From Rhynchopus sp. YZ270_cl-10 (Eukaryota > Euglenozoa > Diplonemea > Diplonemida > Diplonemidae): a stretch of DNA of 64,000 bases. The notes beneath the pieces are model-generated. The model made no database searches. It was not told the origin of the DNA and was given only the letters and a program-made list of their open reading frames with translations. Made by a program: the position numbers and the translations under genes. The stretch is taken from positions 248,001 through 312,000 of the forward strand of contig OZ037923.1 of assembly GCA_964035575.1 (NCBI GenBank). The letters run 5' to 3'. Below are positions 32,116-43,290 of the stretch, one piece after another; positions within the stretch are counted from its first letter, which is position 1; every line of letters starts with the position of its first letter.

Positions 32116-33972
32116 GATAGATAGAGGAGCACAAATCCTGAGTCGCTAATTTGGGCGGGAAAAAATAGCCTCAATTTACATCCGGAGGCGAGACGTACAT
32201 CCAGAGCGGGACAATGTCGAAAAGGGGGAGCGGGGGTGGTGAATACCGGGGGTTAAAAACATACCTCGCACTCGGTCCACTCTCCAGGTACGAGAACATC
32301 ATTGGACATACAAACCCACCACTGCGTCAGTAAATAGCTATTTCCCTCCCTCCCGCCAGGTTCGAGGGAGCACTTGAGGGAGGACAAAAAATGCCTATGG
32401 TTCGCGCAGGTGGTTTTCTTACGGGAAAAATCTGGGGGGCCGGGGCCGTGTTGCTGAGAATAACTCGCACTCTGCCCGGTGTGAACAAGCCCACACCAAA
32501 GCAATGGCTGTACAAGTCGATTTTTGCAGGGGTGGGCGGGCACCCGGGCTTTTTCCATTTTTTTGGATCGGAAAAAAATTAGGGTACATTGTAAAAAATG
32601 CAGCGGGATTTTTGATGAAGAATAGTGATTTTGTGCATAAAAGGTAAATACGTCCCGAGCCCGGCGCGCGTAGCGCGCCGGAAGTTCTGGGCCTCCGGCG
32701 GAGAAACTAGAATTCCTGGCCTAAAAAGGGTCCGAGCTTTCGCACGGTGGTGGGTGGGGTGGATCTTTATGATAATATTATTCAAAGAGATGCAGAATCT
32801 CTGCGGACACCTCCTCACTGAGGTACCCTCGGGATGGTTCTTGGCATGCAAAAGTGCAGCAAGGGGTTCGTCGACAACTTGTGAGCGGAGACGTGTCTTC
32901 ACCAACTTCAATCACGAAAATGCCCGCTCATCTTCGCAAGACGAAACAGGGGGTCAGAAGGCGAGTCGCACAAACTCGCATTATCCCGTACTCCTTCTTC
33001 AGTTGCGTCTTCATCTCCTCTCTGCTTGTCCCCGGCTTCACCGGATCCACCAGGAGCTTCTCCCCACTCCTTGTCATCTCCGAGGTCGGGTTGCAACGGA
33101 AGGAAATAGTCGGCAGATGGCTCGGGCGAGGAGGCTGGGAGGAAGATGAAAGAGGTGGGCGACCCTTCGGGCCCCAGCCCACCTCTTCAATTTTTTTATT
33201 TGTACCTTTTTTTTTTTTTGAAGAATTCTTCATCGGATTCTTCAGCGCGGAAAAACTGATTATGGCTTAGTACCGCACTCCCGTGTATTTGGTGCACCCA
33301 GATTAAAACACCCGATTTTTGCGTTTTTTTGCATTTTTTCGCCCAGTATTGAGGACATGTGGGGGTGAGGACCACCGAGGGCAATTTTGTGAATTTTTTT
33401 GGGGTCAAAAATTGACTTGTCTTTCGTAAATCCCACGAAAAATCGTGGTGCGCAAAATCGCGTTTTAGACCCCCATAGATGCTCAAAAGTGTCAAATTTT
33501 GCTTTTAATGGCCTCAAATCGTCGAAATTCGCCCTAAAAGGGGGCAAAAAAAAAAATTCGAGAGTCCCTTTCCCTGGGAGGCAATAGCCACCGGCAAAAA
33601 CACCTGTCATATGACAGGTGGTACCTGTCATTTTGACAGGTACCACCTGTCATTTGACAGGTGCACCTGTCAAAATGACAGGTGCACCTGTCATTTTACA
33701 GGTACCACCTGTCATATTACTAGTAATATTCAATTATCACCTGTCATATTTTTAACTAGTAACACCACCTGTCATATCACCTGTCATGGCCATAACTAGT
33801 CCGTCGTGCCCCCCTTGGAAAAAACCCTGGAAAAAACTCGAAAACCCCGAAAACTGGGGTTTCAAAACCCAGAAACCCGCCCTAACTTAACCCCTGACTC
33901 CACACAGCCGTTCCTCGCCTATCTCTCGTTTCGTGGATACCGCTACTACTACAGCCGCTATTACTATTTTTT

Positions 33973-34108
33973 TATAATTCCCACGAAGCTTGCTTTAAAG
34001 GAGAAATAGTATTTACCAGGTACGGTCGCCAATCATCCCTCAAACAGGAGGAGGATTGTGCAATCAACAAAAACAACTTTACTTACCTACCCGATCCTAC
34101 TCTTTCAA
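33973..34108 (-). repeat. Inverted copy of the 23988-24110 repeat
   Basis: Inserted in the duplicated 3' flank of the ATPase gene; the sister flank at 39400-39420 lacks it, which marks it as an insertion. Confidence 0.75.
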
Positions 34109-34241
34109 CAAACCAGCAAAAAGCCGTGATCTGGTTTTGAAACCAGCAAGCCCCTTAAGAGCTTCTCCCCTGGTTGCAGTGCAGCCCCCATGGGAAAGTA
34201 AGCGAAAAGAACACAAAGTACGTTGACTCATCACCTATCCT

Positions 34242-36111
34242 TCAGACTGCTTCATGCATGCCAAACTTCCCTTTCACGTCTTTGATCTTGTCCGTCACGT
34301 TCGGTTCATGTGGCCCCGTCACGCCGTGCAGGTACAGTGCATGGGAGTAGCGGTGGATTCTAACGTTGTAGCCTACTGTGCGGATCAGGGTGGAGTCTGC
34401 GTCACGCTGCAGCAAACGCACCCTGATGGGACGTTCGGCGTAGTCGACGATCCTGAAACCCTCCATTCCTGTTACTGCAATCTTTTGCAAAAGCAGTTTT
34501 TCTTTTGCTCCTTCTCTGTCAATTAGCCTATTAGCCTCCTTGAAGCTTTTAATAACCCCTGTGTGGTGGGTATATTGCAGGTGACAAAGTTTTGTTTGAA
34601 TACAGTAAGACAACAAACACGGGTGGGTAAAAATATAGGTGGGGTAAAAACACTGAAGGGGTAAAAACTAGGGTGTATTTTGGGATTTCAAAACTCTAAG
34701 GAGGGTTTTTACCCCACCGATGTTTGTTGTCTTACGGGATACCGTTAATGTAAATAACAGAATAGAAGCCTGACCAGTCCTGCAAAAAACCCTGGAAAAA
34801 AAAAACCCATTTTTTCTCTCCAATTCACAACGCTTCACATTCGGAACCGGTTCCCCTAAGAGCAGTTCACGTTGATCCAGAACCAGCTTCCGTCCCTCAG
34901 AGGCGCGCACGCAAATGGTTAATGTGCAGACAAGTATTTTCGTCATATGCACGTGAACTATCACGTGAACCGGTAAATCCTATCATGTGACCCCCTGGTT
35001 TGCTATTGCCTCCCTATCATGGCCATAACTAGCACGTCGTGGAGGTAATAAAGGACAGCATACCTGCCTTCAGCTGATGCATGATCTCCTCCCTCGTGTC
35101 AGAGGTCGCAGACCGAACTGTAATAATGAGGTGACAATGATAATGATTGTGCAAAGACAACGAAGGGTATCACATACGCAGGTTCCCTACATCTCCCTTT
35201 GCAATCGACCTTTGTAAAGTCGTCACGTGGCCCCCTAACCAGTTGTGGTAGTGCGTTAGATACTCACCCATAAGGTCCTCAGGATCCTCCAAGCCGAGCG
35301 CCTCTTTCCCTGCGATCTGCAGGAACTCACCCTCAGTCATGGCATTGACTTCAAAAGCGTTGTAGTAAGAGAAGACCGCTTGGACTGTGTCCCAGATCGG
35401 TGTTTTTGAGACCTCGACAATGATGTTGCACCTTTTCGACTCGCGTTTAGTAAGGCTCTCTGCCTTTTGATCGATAGCCACACCCATGCGCACCATGGCG
35501 TGGTAAGTGAGCGCTGAATCCTTGCTGTCCAGAGTGATGTACAGGATCAGAGAGTGTGCATTCTCCCCCACGGCCTGCTTCCGAACTTTGTTCGCATGTG
35601 CGATGAAGGAGTTCAAGTGAAACTTATGTGCCTCGTGAGTAGTGCACGCTTCGAATGGCTTGAGCACAGCCGACTCAAGTAGACCATATGCACCATCAGG
35701 ATCCTTCGCCAGGTCAGCTGTGTTGATGTCTACCTTTACCACGCCTTCGCCGTACTCATCTCTGAGTATCTTCTGCATCGCGACGGTCTTACCTGAGCCA
35801 CTTTCACCCACCAGCATAAAGAAACCGCTATTGCCGTGCATGGTTTCGTGCAGCTCCTTCTTCAGTTCCTCTTCTTGACCCCTCTCCACGTAGTGTTTTG
35901 GTATTGTTGGTACGTACGGAGCTGTCACAAGATCCCTAAGCACCCAGTCGTAATGGTACCTAGTTTGTGTGAAATTTGTGTACAGTACCCACATCGCTCC
36001 AATAAGAAGGACAATACTCGCAACTGTATCAAGTGATACCGATTTCTTGTCCCTAGGTGCAGTGGGCGCAGCGGGTGGAAGGGGCACCTGGTTACCCAGC
36101 AATCTACGCAT
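34242..36111 (-). CDS. Membrane-anchored P-loop ATPase, copy A, 434 aa, three exons
   Basis: Exons on the minus strand are 36111-35178, 35117-35064 and 34558-34242, with phases 1 and 1. A hydrophobic segment at about residues 28-44 (DTVASIVLLIGAMWVLY) is probably a membrane anchor. Walker A GESGSGKT is at 102-109 and a Walker-B-like strand LILYITLD ends at Asp195. The layout resembles STAND/AAA-like ATPases, but I do not recognise the subfamily and the function is unknown. The C-terminal exon encodes a conserved domain ending KGKFGMHEAV. A 136-bp MITE sits in intron 2 without affecting splice sites. Together with copy B at 39517-41492 and two relics it forms a decayed tandem array. The start is the first ATG before the region shared with copy B. 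Confidence 0.82.
34603..34738. mobile_element. 136-bp MITE in an intron of ATPase copy A
   Basis: Inverted ends GTAAGACAACAAAC and GTTTGTTGTCTTAC with inner GGGTAAAAA/TTTTTACCCC repeats. Copy B lacks the sequence at the matching place (about 39861) and has a single ATA where copy A has ATA on both sides (34600-34602, 34739-34741), so a 3-bp target duplication is likely. Confidence 0.85.
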
Positions 36112-37666
36112 GTGGTCACTTTCACTGTGTATTCCTGTTTTTAAATGTGATTCGGCAAAAAGATTGTTCAATAGGAAGCACCTTTTGTTTTCCCTTCCTG
36201 AGCCAGGCAAGAAATAGAAATGGGCACAAATATAAACACAAAAAAATTGAAAGTTATTAATGCAGGCACCTCCGACTGACCCACGTACGATGCCAGCCCC
36301 GGATGAAAGCACAAGTACCCTGCGGCCAACAACAGAAGATGTAAAAAGGAAACCTAATGACTGGCCCGTACCGTAAGAGAACGAGGGCGGTTCACAACCG
36401 CTCGTCAGCCGGCGGCCCACCTTCCGTTGAAGAGTTGTGAGCTTACAGGCACTGCAGTACGCTGCACCAACGTTTGATGCACGATAGTCTACACAAGAGA
36501 ACAGAAACCCGAAAACACAAAAAGGGCGGGGGAGTCACAACATCTCTCTCTCTCTCTCTCTTTCTTGGCGTCCCATGATGTCCCCACCCTTTCTCTTAGG
36601 GAGTTGCATGGACGTCCTTACGGGCCGCACACCGTAACCTAAAGGCGTGGCAGAGCGACTCTGGCCTGACCACTGGCCGTTTATGCTCCGGGTGCGAGCA
36701 CCCATCATCACATAGGGGGGCCAGCCTGACCCAGCATTTATATACCCTGCCAGGATGAACTTGCATAAAAAAGGGCAGGGGCGTTTAGCACCCTGAGGAC
36801 TAAGGGAAGTCCCGCATACCCAACAGAAAGACAAAGGCTATGCACTGGTGATATAGGAGAGGCAGGGTAGCTGAAAAACAAAAAGACCCTGAAGGCACAA
36901 AAACGACAAAAACGCCCCGCATACCCCTCCTCGCCTTCTGTTTTGTAATCTCGAGATAGACAGAACGCAAAAAAGTCACTCGACAGTCTCTTGTTTATCA
37001 CTAAAGCTGTTAAACTAAAGAGGTTATTTGCCACTTACTCAAGTCAGGTTGGAAGGGGAATTGAGAACACAAACACAACACCAAGCAGAATCTCCACATT
37101 TTTTCGTTTATGCGTTTCCCCGATCTCACTCCCCCCGTACGTAAAAGACAGCACCCATCCTACTCCCCATATTTTGATTTTTCGACCTCACAGGACTTCA
37201 CTCAACTACAACCAACAGGTACACTGATTCTTCCTAGATCTCCCTGTTCCTCTTTATTTTTTCATTTTTTTTTGAAAACTTGGTTGCAGTGCAGCCCCCG
37301 TGGAGAAAGTAAGCGAAAAGAACACAAAGTACGTTGACTCATCACCTATCCTTCAGACTGCTTCATTCATGCCAAACTTCCCTTTCACGTCTTTGATCTT
37401 TCAAACCGACCTACCATTCGCATAACTTCAACTGCCACTAGGTACGCACCGGAGTGTTTCTCACAACGCAAACTTCAGTACGGAAGATACATGATGTTAC
37501 ACCAATTGTCTGCTGAGAGTACCAGTCGCAAATAACTTTGAGCAACTGGGCGTCATGTTTGTTGTCGTGGAGGGGTATCCCCAACTTCTTTTGGTTTCTT
37601 TTGACCGAGCGAGCCAATTGGGGTCACATGTGCTACAGGACCCCCCTCCCTATGTACCCCTATGTA
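36112..37666. other. Upstream region of ATPase copy A with array relic
   Basis: 36190-36575 and 37240-37660 match 29815-30240 and 30240-30645. The intervening 36580-37240 is an insertion relative to that copy and has no recognised content. The 3' end of an ATPase frame (about 37350-37400, minus) survives. No intact gene. Confidence 0.6.
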
Positions 37667-39196
37667 CCGTTTTTTCCGGGTGTCGGTGGGCTGTAATTGG
37701 GTGTAATTGGGCTGTAACTGGGCGTAATTGGGTGAAATTGGGCAAAAATGCCGTTTTTTGCCGTTTTTTGCACTTTTGACTTGCTTTTCGGTCCCCACAC
37801 CCCCAATTTTTCCCACTTATGTGCTGTTTCCCTACAAATCCATATAAAATCGAAAACGGCAATGAAAAAGATGCCTTGGTAAGTGGTCACAGGTTGCACC
37901 TGCGCGGTTCCAATGCGAGAATGGAGGACACATGTACCGTGTCCCCCAATTGACCTGCAAGAAATGGCGTAAACCCGCTGCTTTTAAACACCGGCATTTG
38001 CATTTTCGGAATCCGTCCGGCCAGTGGTGGGGTCAATTTGACGAAATGGACAAGTTTTCGTTTTTGGTCAATTTCCTCACAGTACACAGTACACAGTACA
38101 CAGTACACAGTACACAGTACACAGTACACAGTACACAGTACACAGTACACAGTACACAGTACACAGTACACAGTACACAGTACACAGTACACAGTACACA
38201 GTACACAGTACACAGTACACAGTACACAGTACACAGTACACAGTACACAGTACACAGTACACAGTACACAGTACACAGTACACAGTACACAGTACACAGT
38301 ACACAGTACACAGTACACAGTACACAGTACACAGTACACAGTACACAGTACACAGTACACAGTACACAGTACACAGTACACAGTACACAGTACACAGTAC
38401 ACAGTACACAGTACACAGTACACAGTACACAGTACACAGTACACAGTACACAGTACACAGTACACAGTACACAGTACACAGTACACAAACCACCTGATTG
38501 TCAACTTCCGAAAACCATCACCTGTACCGATGCACAAACTCCACGGTCAAAAATAGTTTATTTTTGGAGTGAACGCCAGGTGGTCTGAAGAGTGATCTGA
38601 CCATATTCTCCAGGTATAACAAATGCTCAAACAATGCATTGTCGAAGGAATTTTGTACTTTTGACCACCACAGATTACATGTGTTTTTACCGGTTTTTTA
38701 TGTGATGTGTGCTGGGAAGCATGCCACCAGTGTTACCATTTTACAAGGTAAAAATGACTATGTACGTACGTCTGTGAGGAAGAAGGCTGAGTGGGCGTGT
38801 AGTGCCACAAAATATATGGGAGGCATGCAGTCCCCTGTCCGGTTACCAAAACCCGCCCGTCATAGGCGTTCCCACTTTTCGGTGCCACACCCGAAAAGCG
38901 GGTGTCACACCCTCTAGTTGAGTATCCCGTTTGACCCGCTCAGAGAGAGCTGGACCCCACCGTGTGAGCAAGCAAAACAGGTCACCCCCTCGTAAGCCCC
39001 CCTCAAAAACACCTGAGTTGTACTAGTGGTGTGACTGGGTGTAATTGGTTGTAATTGGGTGTAATTGGGCTGTAATTGGGCGTAATTGGGCAAAATTGGG
39101 CTGTACTTGGGTATAATTGGGTATAATTGGGCATAATTGACCCGAAGTGGGTCCAGATGGGCTCTGTTGGGTCCGGTTGGGTGGGTGAAAAAACGG
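37667..39196. mobile_element. 1.5-kb TA-flanked element with direct subterminal repeats
   Basis: Ends CCGTTTTTTC and GAAAAAACGG are inverted and flanked by TA (37665-37666, 39197-39198). Both ends contain runs of a 10-bp unit (TGTAATTGGG) in the same orientation (37689-37745, 39036-39135). The interior holds a 7-bp satellite and a segment shared with 43050-43290. No transposase is seen. Confidence 0.8.
38078..38487. repeat. Satellite, 7-bp unit ACAGTAC
   Basis: About 58 perfect head-to-tail copies of ACAGTAC, with no interruption. Open frames of 140-220 residues across it in several frames on both strands are artefacts of a repeat whose unit contains no stop. Confidence 0.98.
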
Positions 39197-39516
39197 TACA
39201 CCCTATAGACAAAAAAATATGAAAAAAACCGTAGTACAATTTACCGCCGATACCCCCCTTCGAAAAAACCCTGGAAAAAACGAAAAACCCGAAAACCGGG
39301 GTTTCAAAACCCAGAAACCCTCACTAACTTAACACTTGACTCCACACAGCCGTTCCTCGCCTATCTCTCGTTTCGTGGATACCGCTACTACAGCCGCTAT
39401 TACTATTTTCCCCCAAACCAGCAAGCCCCTTAAGAGCTTCTCCCCTAGTTGTAGTGCAGCCCCCATGGGAAAGTAAGCGAAAAGAACACAAAGTACGTTG
39501 ACTCATCACCTATCCT

Positions 39517-41492
39517 TCAGACTGCTTCATGCATGCCAAACTTCCCTTTCACGTCTTTGATCTTGTCCGTCACGTTCGGTTCATGTGGCCCCGTCACGCC
39601 GTGCAGGTACAGTGCATGGGAGTAGCGGTGGATTCTAACGTTGTCGCCTACAACGCGGAGCAGGGTGGAGTTTGAGTCACGCTGCAGCAAACGCTCCGTC
39701 ATGCGATCTTCGGCGTTGTCGTCTATATAGATACCCTTCATTCCTGTTGCTGCAATCTTTTCCAACAGCAGTTTTTCTTTGGCTCCTTCTCTGTCAATTA
39801 GCTTATTAGCCTTCTTGAAGCTTTCAATAATCCCTGTGTGGTGGGTATATTGTAGGTGTTAAAGTATTGTTTGAATATACCGTAAATGTAAATAACAGAA
39901 TAGAAGCCTGACCAGTCCTGCAAAAAACCCTGGAAAAAAAACCCATTTTTCTCTCCAATTCACAACTCTTCACAACAATATGGCATAGACTGTGTTGTGA
40001 AAACTTGTGAAGAGTTTTGTTAAGTCCGACACCCCGGAACACACCACCTGGCGTACATAATGAACCGGTCCTTTCGGAATCGGGAACCAGGGAACCGGTT
40101 CCCCTAAGAGCAGTTCACGTTGATCCAGAACCAGCTTCCGTCCCTCAGAGGCGCGCACGCAAATGGTTAATGTGCAGACAAGTATTTTCGTCATATGCAC
40201 GTGAACTATCACGTGAACCGGTAAATCCTATCATGTGACCCCCTGGTTTGCTATTGCCTCCCTATCATGGCCATAACTAGCACGTCGTGGAGGTAATAAA
40301 GGACAGCATACCTGCCTTCAGCTGATGCATGATCTCCTCCCTCGTGTCAGAGGTCGCAGACCGAACTGTAATGAATGAGGTGACAATGATAATGATTGTG
40401 CAAAGACAACGAAGGGTATCACATACGCAGGTTCCCTACATCTCCCTTTGCAATCGACCTTTGTAAAGTCGTCACGTGGCCCCCCAACCAGTTGTGGTGG
40501 TGCGTCAGATACTCACCCATAAGGTTCTCAGGATCCTCCAAGCCGAGCGCCATCTTCCCTATCTGAAGGAACTCACCCACAGTCATGGCATTGACTTCAA
40601 AAGCGTTGTAGTAAGCGCACGTTTGGATTGTGTCCCAGATCGGTATTTGTGAAACCTCGACAATAATGTTGCACCTTTTCTCCGGGTTATTAAGGGTCGA
40701 TGCCTTTTGACCGATAACCGCAGCCACTTGCTCCATGGCGTGGTAAGTGAGTGCTGAATCCTTGCTGTCCAGAGTGATGTAGAGGATCAGAGAGTGTGCC
40801 TTCTCCCCCACGGCCTGCTTGCGGACTTTGTTCGCATGTGCAATGAAGGAGTTCAAGTGAAAGTTATGTGCCTCGTGAGTAGTGCACGCTTCGAATGGCT
40901 TAAGCATAGCCGACTCAAGTAGATCAAGTGCACCAGCAGGATCCTTCGCCAGGTCAGCTGTGTCGATGTCTACCTTTACCACGCCTTCGCCGTACTCATC
41001 TCTGAGTACCTTCTGCATCGCCACGGTCTTACCTGAGCCACTTTCACCCACCAGCATAAAGAATCTGCTATTGCCGTGCATGGCTTTGTGCAGCTCCTGC
41101 TTCAGTTCCGCTTGTTGCCCCCTCTCCACGTAGTGGTTTGGTATTGGCGGGTTGTACGGAGCTGTCACAAGATCCCTGAGCACCCAGTCGTAATGGAACC
41201 AGGTTTGTGTGAAATTTGTGTACAGTGTCCACATCGCTCCAAAATGAAAGGCAATTCTCACAACTGTATCAAGTGATACCAATTTGGGTGCATTGGGCGC
41301 AGCGGGTGGAAGGGGGACCTGGGTGACAAGATCCTCTAGCATCCAGTTGTAGTGGTACGTAGTTGGTGTGAAATTTGGGTACAGTTCCCACACCACTCCA
41401 ATAAGAAAGGCAATACTCGCAACTGTATCAAGTGATACCGACTTGGGTGCATTGGGCGCAGCGGGTGGAAGGGGCACCTGGTTACCCGGCAT
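39517..41492 (-). CDS. Membrane-anchored P-loop ATPase, copy B, 478 aa, three exons
   Basis: Exons on the minus strand are 41492-40427, 40365-40312 and 39833-39517, with the same phases and the same lengths of exons 2 and 3 as copy A. Walker A GESGSGKT and the LILYITLD strand are conserved. It differs at the N-terminus, where a 50-residue unit (QVPLPPAAPNAPK, a hydrophobic SLDTVASIAFLIG stretch and DLVT) is present twice in tandem, giving two possible membrane segments. The start is the ATG of MPGNQVPL; an upstream GTG is in frame but not needed. The frame is open, so the gene is probably functional. The function is unknown. Confidence 0.82.
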
Positions 41493-41912
41493 CGTGGTCA
41501 CTTTCACTGTGTATACCTGTATTTAATTGTGATTCGGCAAAAAAAATTGTTCAATAAAATAGGAAGTACCGTAATCGGAATAATGTTCGGCCGTGAAAAA
41601 GGTCGAACATCCAGAATCTTGAAAAGGTCGCACATTTGTACCATGGATGTCCAAAGGAAGCAAAACCAGGCCTAATGCTAACTTTGCAGGAGGGCGGGTG
41701 GAAAGTGAACCAGGCCTCAGCCTAACTGCTCACGCAGCTGCTCACTCGTGGGTGTTAGTGTGGTACCAGGACGTCCCAGAAAAAGCTCTCATTTTTTTTT
41801 TTTTTTTTTTTTTGCCTTTTTTGCAGTGTTTCCTAATTTGCTTCCGCTTCCGGGGATTTGGAAAAAAGTGGCCAGGGAAAAAATTTGCGGGAAAAAATTA
41901 GGGACGTATTTA
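41493..41912. other. Upstream flank of ATPase copy B
   Basis: No gene is seen. A piece resembling the left end of the 25961 element (CAGGCCTAATGCTAAC) lies at 41670, and a TACCGTAATCGG/GTTCGGCCG segment related to 61150 and 63340 lies at about 41568. Confidence 0.5.
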
Positions 41913-42847
41913 CTGGGGGGGGGGGCTAATACAAGTACCCCCGGGTAATACAAGTACCCCTGCAAATACAAGTACCCCCCGGGTTTTTCGACTTAAATTA
42001 ATTTATATTTTTAATACAAGTACCCCCCACTTTTGTGTACGTTTTTCTTAGCAGGTGGTGCCAAAAAAATTTTCCCAGCAATTTTTACCACAAAAATCGA
42101 GAATTTTTTTTTCTATTTCGGTGCCAGGCTTTGCGCTAATTGTTGGCCCGGGATTTTTGGATATTTTTGTGGTGCGTTTTTTGCAAACCGGGGTTTCTTT
42201 ACCAAAACCAGAGAATCTCATATTTCATAGTAGGGTACTTTAGAGTGTTTTTGTACCCACATGTGACCCCACCGTGGAGAGCAATCAGCTCGCGCAATCA
42301 AAAGAAACCAGAGAAAAGAAAAAAACGAAAAAAGTTGGGTACCGTGCACCTGCGGCGCTACCTGTTCCCAGTCAAAAACACCACAATTTCATCTGAAATT
42401 GGGTTTTCAGACTGAAAATGCCCCTTGTTTAGGAGTCTGGGTTCATATTTTGTGAAAATTTAAGTCACTAAAATTTTGTCCATTTTCCCGAATATGCCCC
42501 ACCACAGCGCGGGATTGTCTCAGAAATGCCACAAAACACTGTTTTTTCACCCCAGGCGTTACCCGTCGCAACTATTTGAGGTGCGTTTTTTTGGGCCCGA
42601 AACATGATTTTCAGATTTTTTCCAAAAGTTAGCGCGAAGCCTGCTTCACACCTTTTCTCGATTTTTCGGATTTTTGCTAAGGCGTTGTCCCATACAAAAA
42701 AAATTATTTTCCCCCCATACAAAATGTACAGGGAAAAAGTTTTTAATACAAGTACCCCCATCACCTTTTTTATTTTTGAAAAACCCGGATCTATTAGTTT
42801 TACCCGCTCAATACAAGTACCCGGTACTTGTATTAGCTCCCCCCCAG
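41913..42847. mobile_element. Non-autonomous relative of the composite transposon (motif AATACAAGTACC)
   Basis: Left end CTGGGGGGGGGGG and right end CCCCCCCAG with TA on both sides (41911-41912, 42848-42849). Four copies of AATACAAGTACCCC lie near the left end (41925-42030) and three near the right, the last two as an inverted pair around CCGG. Same layout as 16914-21967 with a different iterated motif. No supported gene. Confidence 0.9.
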
Positions 42848-43044
42848 TAAAGTGCTTATTTTTTGGTATTTTCCCGAAAAAAGTATGTTCGCTGTTCTGG
42901 ATCGCTCCAATCATTCAAATAAAACGGTTTTCGGGAATTTTTATTTTCACCGATGTTGGGTACCGTGCGCCTGCGGCGCTGCCTGTTCCTACCAGTTTCT
43001 ACAGGCAAACACTTGCCCCCTTTACCTTACACTGACGGGTTTTG

Positions 43045-43290
43045 ACCAAAACGAAGAACTTGTCCATTTCGTCAAATTGACCCCACCACAGAACGGGCGG
43101 ATTCCGGAAATGCAAATGCCGGTGTTTTCGGGCATTTTCATGTTTTCAGGATCAGGGAGAGAAAATCTGGGTTGTGGGATTTACCTGGTCCCCTTTTCCT
43201 TACACTCATTTTGACCAACACCAAGAACTTGGCCATTTCGGCAAATTGACCCCACCACAGCGCGGACGGATTCCGGAAATGCCAATTGCG
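43045..43290 (+). repeat. Two copies of a 65-bp dispersed repeat
   Basis: Each has AAGAACTTGTCCATTTCG or a close variant, then AATTGACCCCACCACAG and CGGATTCCGGAAATG. A third copy is at 44525-44595 and an inverted one at 38000-38070 inside the 37667 element. In one frame they read HFVKLTPPQRGRIPEM. Confidence 0.85.

Larger units (their letters stand above)
30645..33808. mobile_element. 3.2-kb region bounded by inverted repeats
   Basis: Left CACGACGGACTAGTTATG and right CATAACTAGTCCGTCGTG are inverted; beyond them both arms carry palindromic ACAGGTG/CACCTGT strings (30668-30762, 33601-33790). No clear target duplication. The interior holds an 8-bp satellite, a hairpin at 31855-31895, a dispersed module at about 32030-32110, a GC palindrome at 32660 and an open frame (33233-32928, minus) of unknown nature. 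No transposase was recognised, so whether this is one mobile element or two inverted ends is unsettled. Confidence 0.45.

Noticed and set aside
36580-37240. Possible structured RNA in the insertion between ATPase relics
   Set aside because: Some short complementary stretches exist but no recognised family or clear boundaries could be found.
38033-38588. Long open frames of 140-220 residues in several frames on both strands
   Set aside because: They are translations of a 7-bp satellite with no stop in its unit, not genes.
42033-42415. Short plus-strand frames inside the 41913 element
   Set aside because: T-rich, no transposase motifs, and interrupted relative to any plausible gene.
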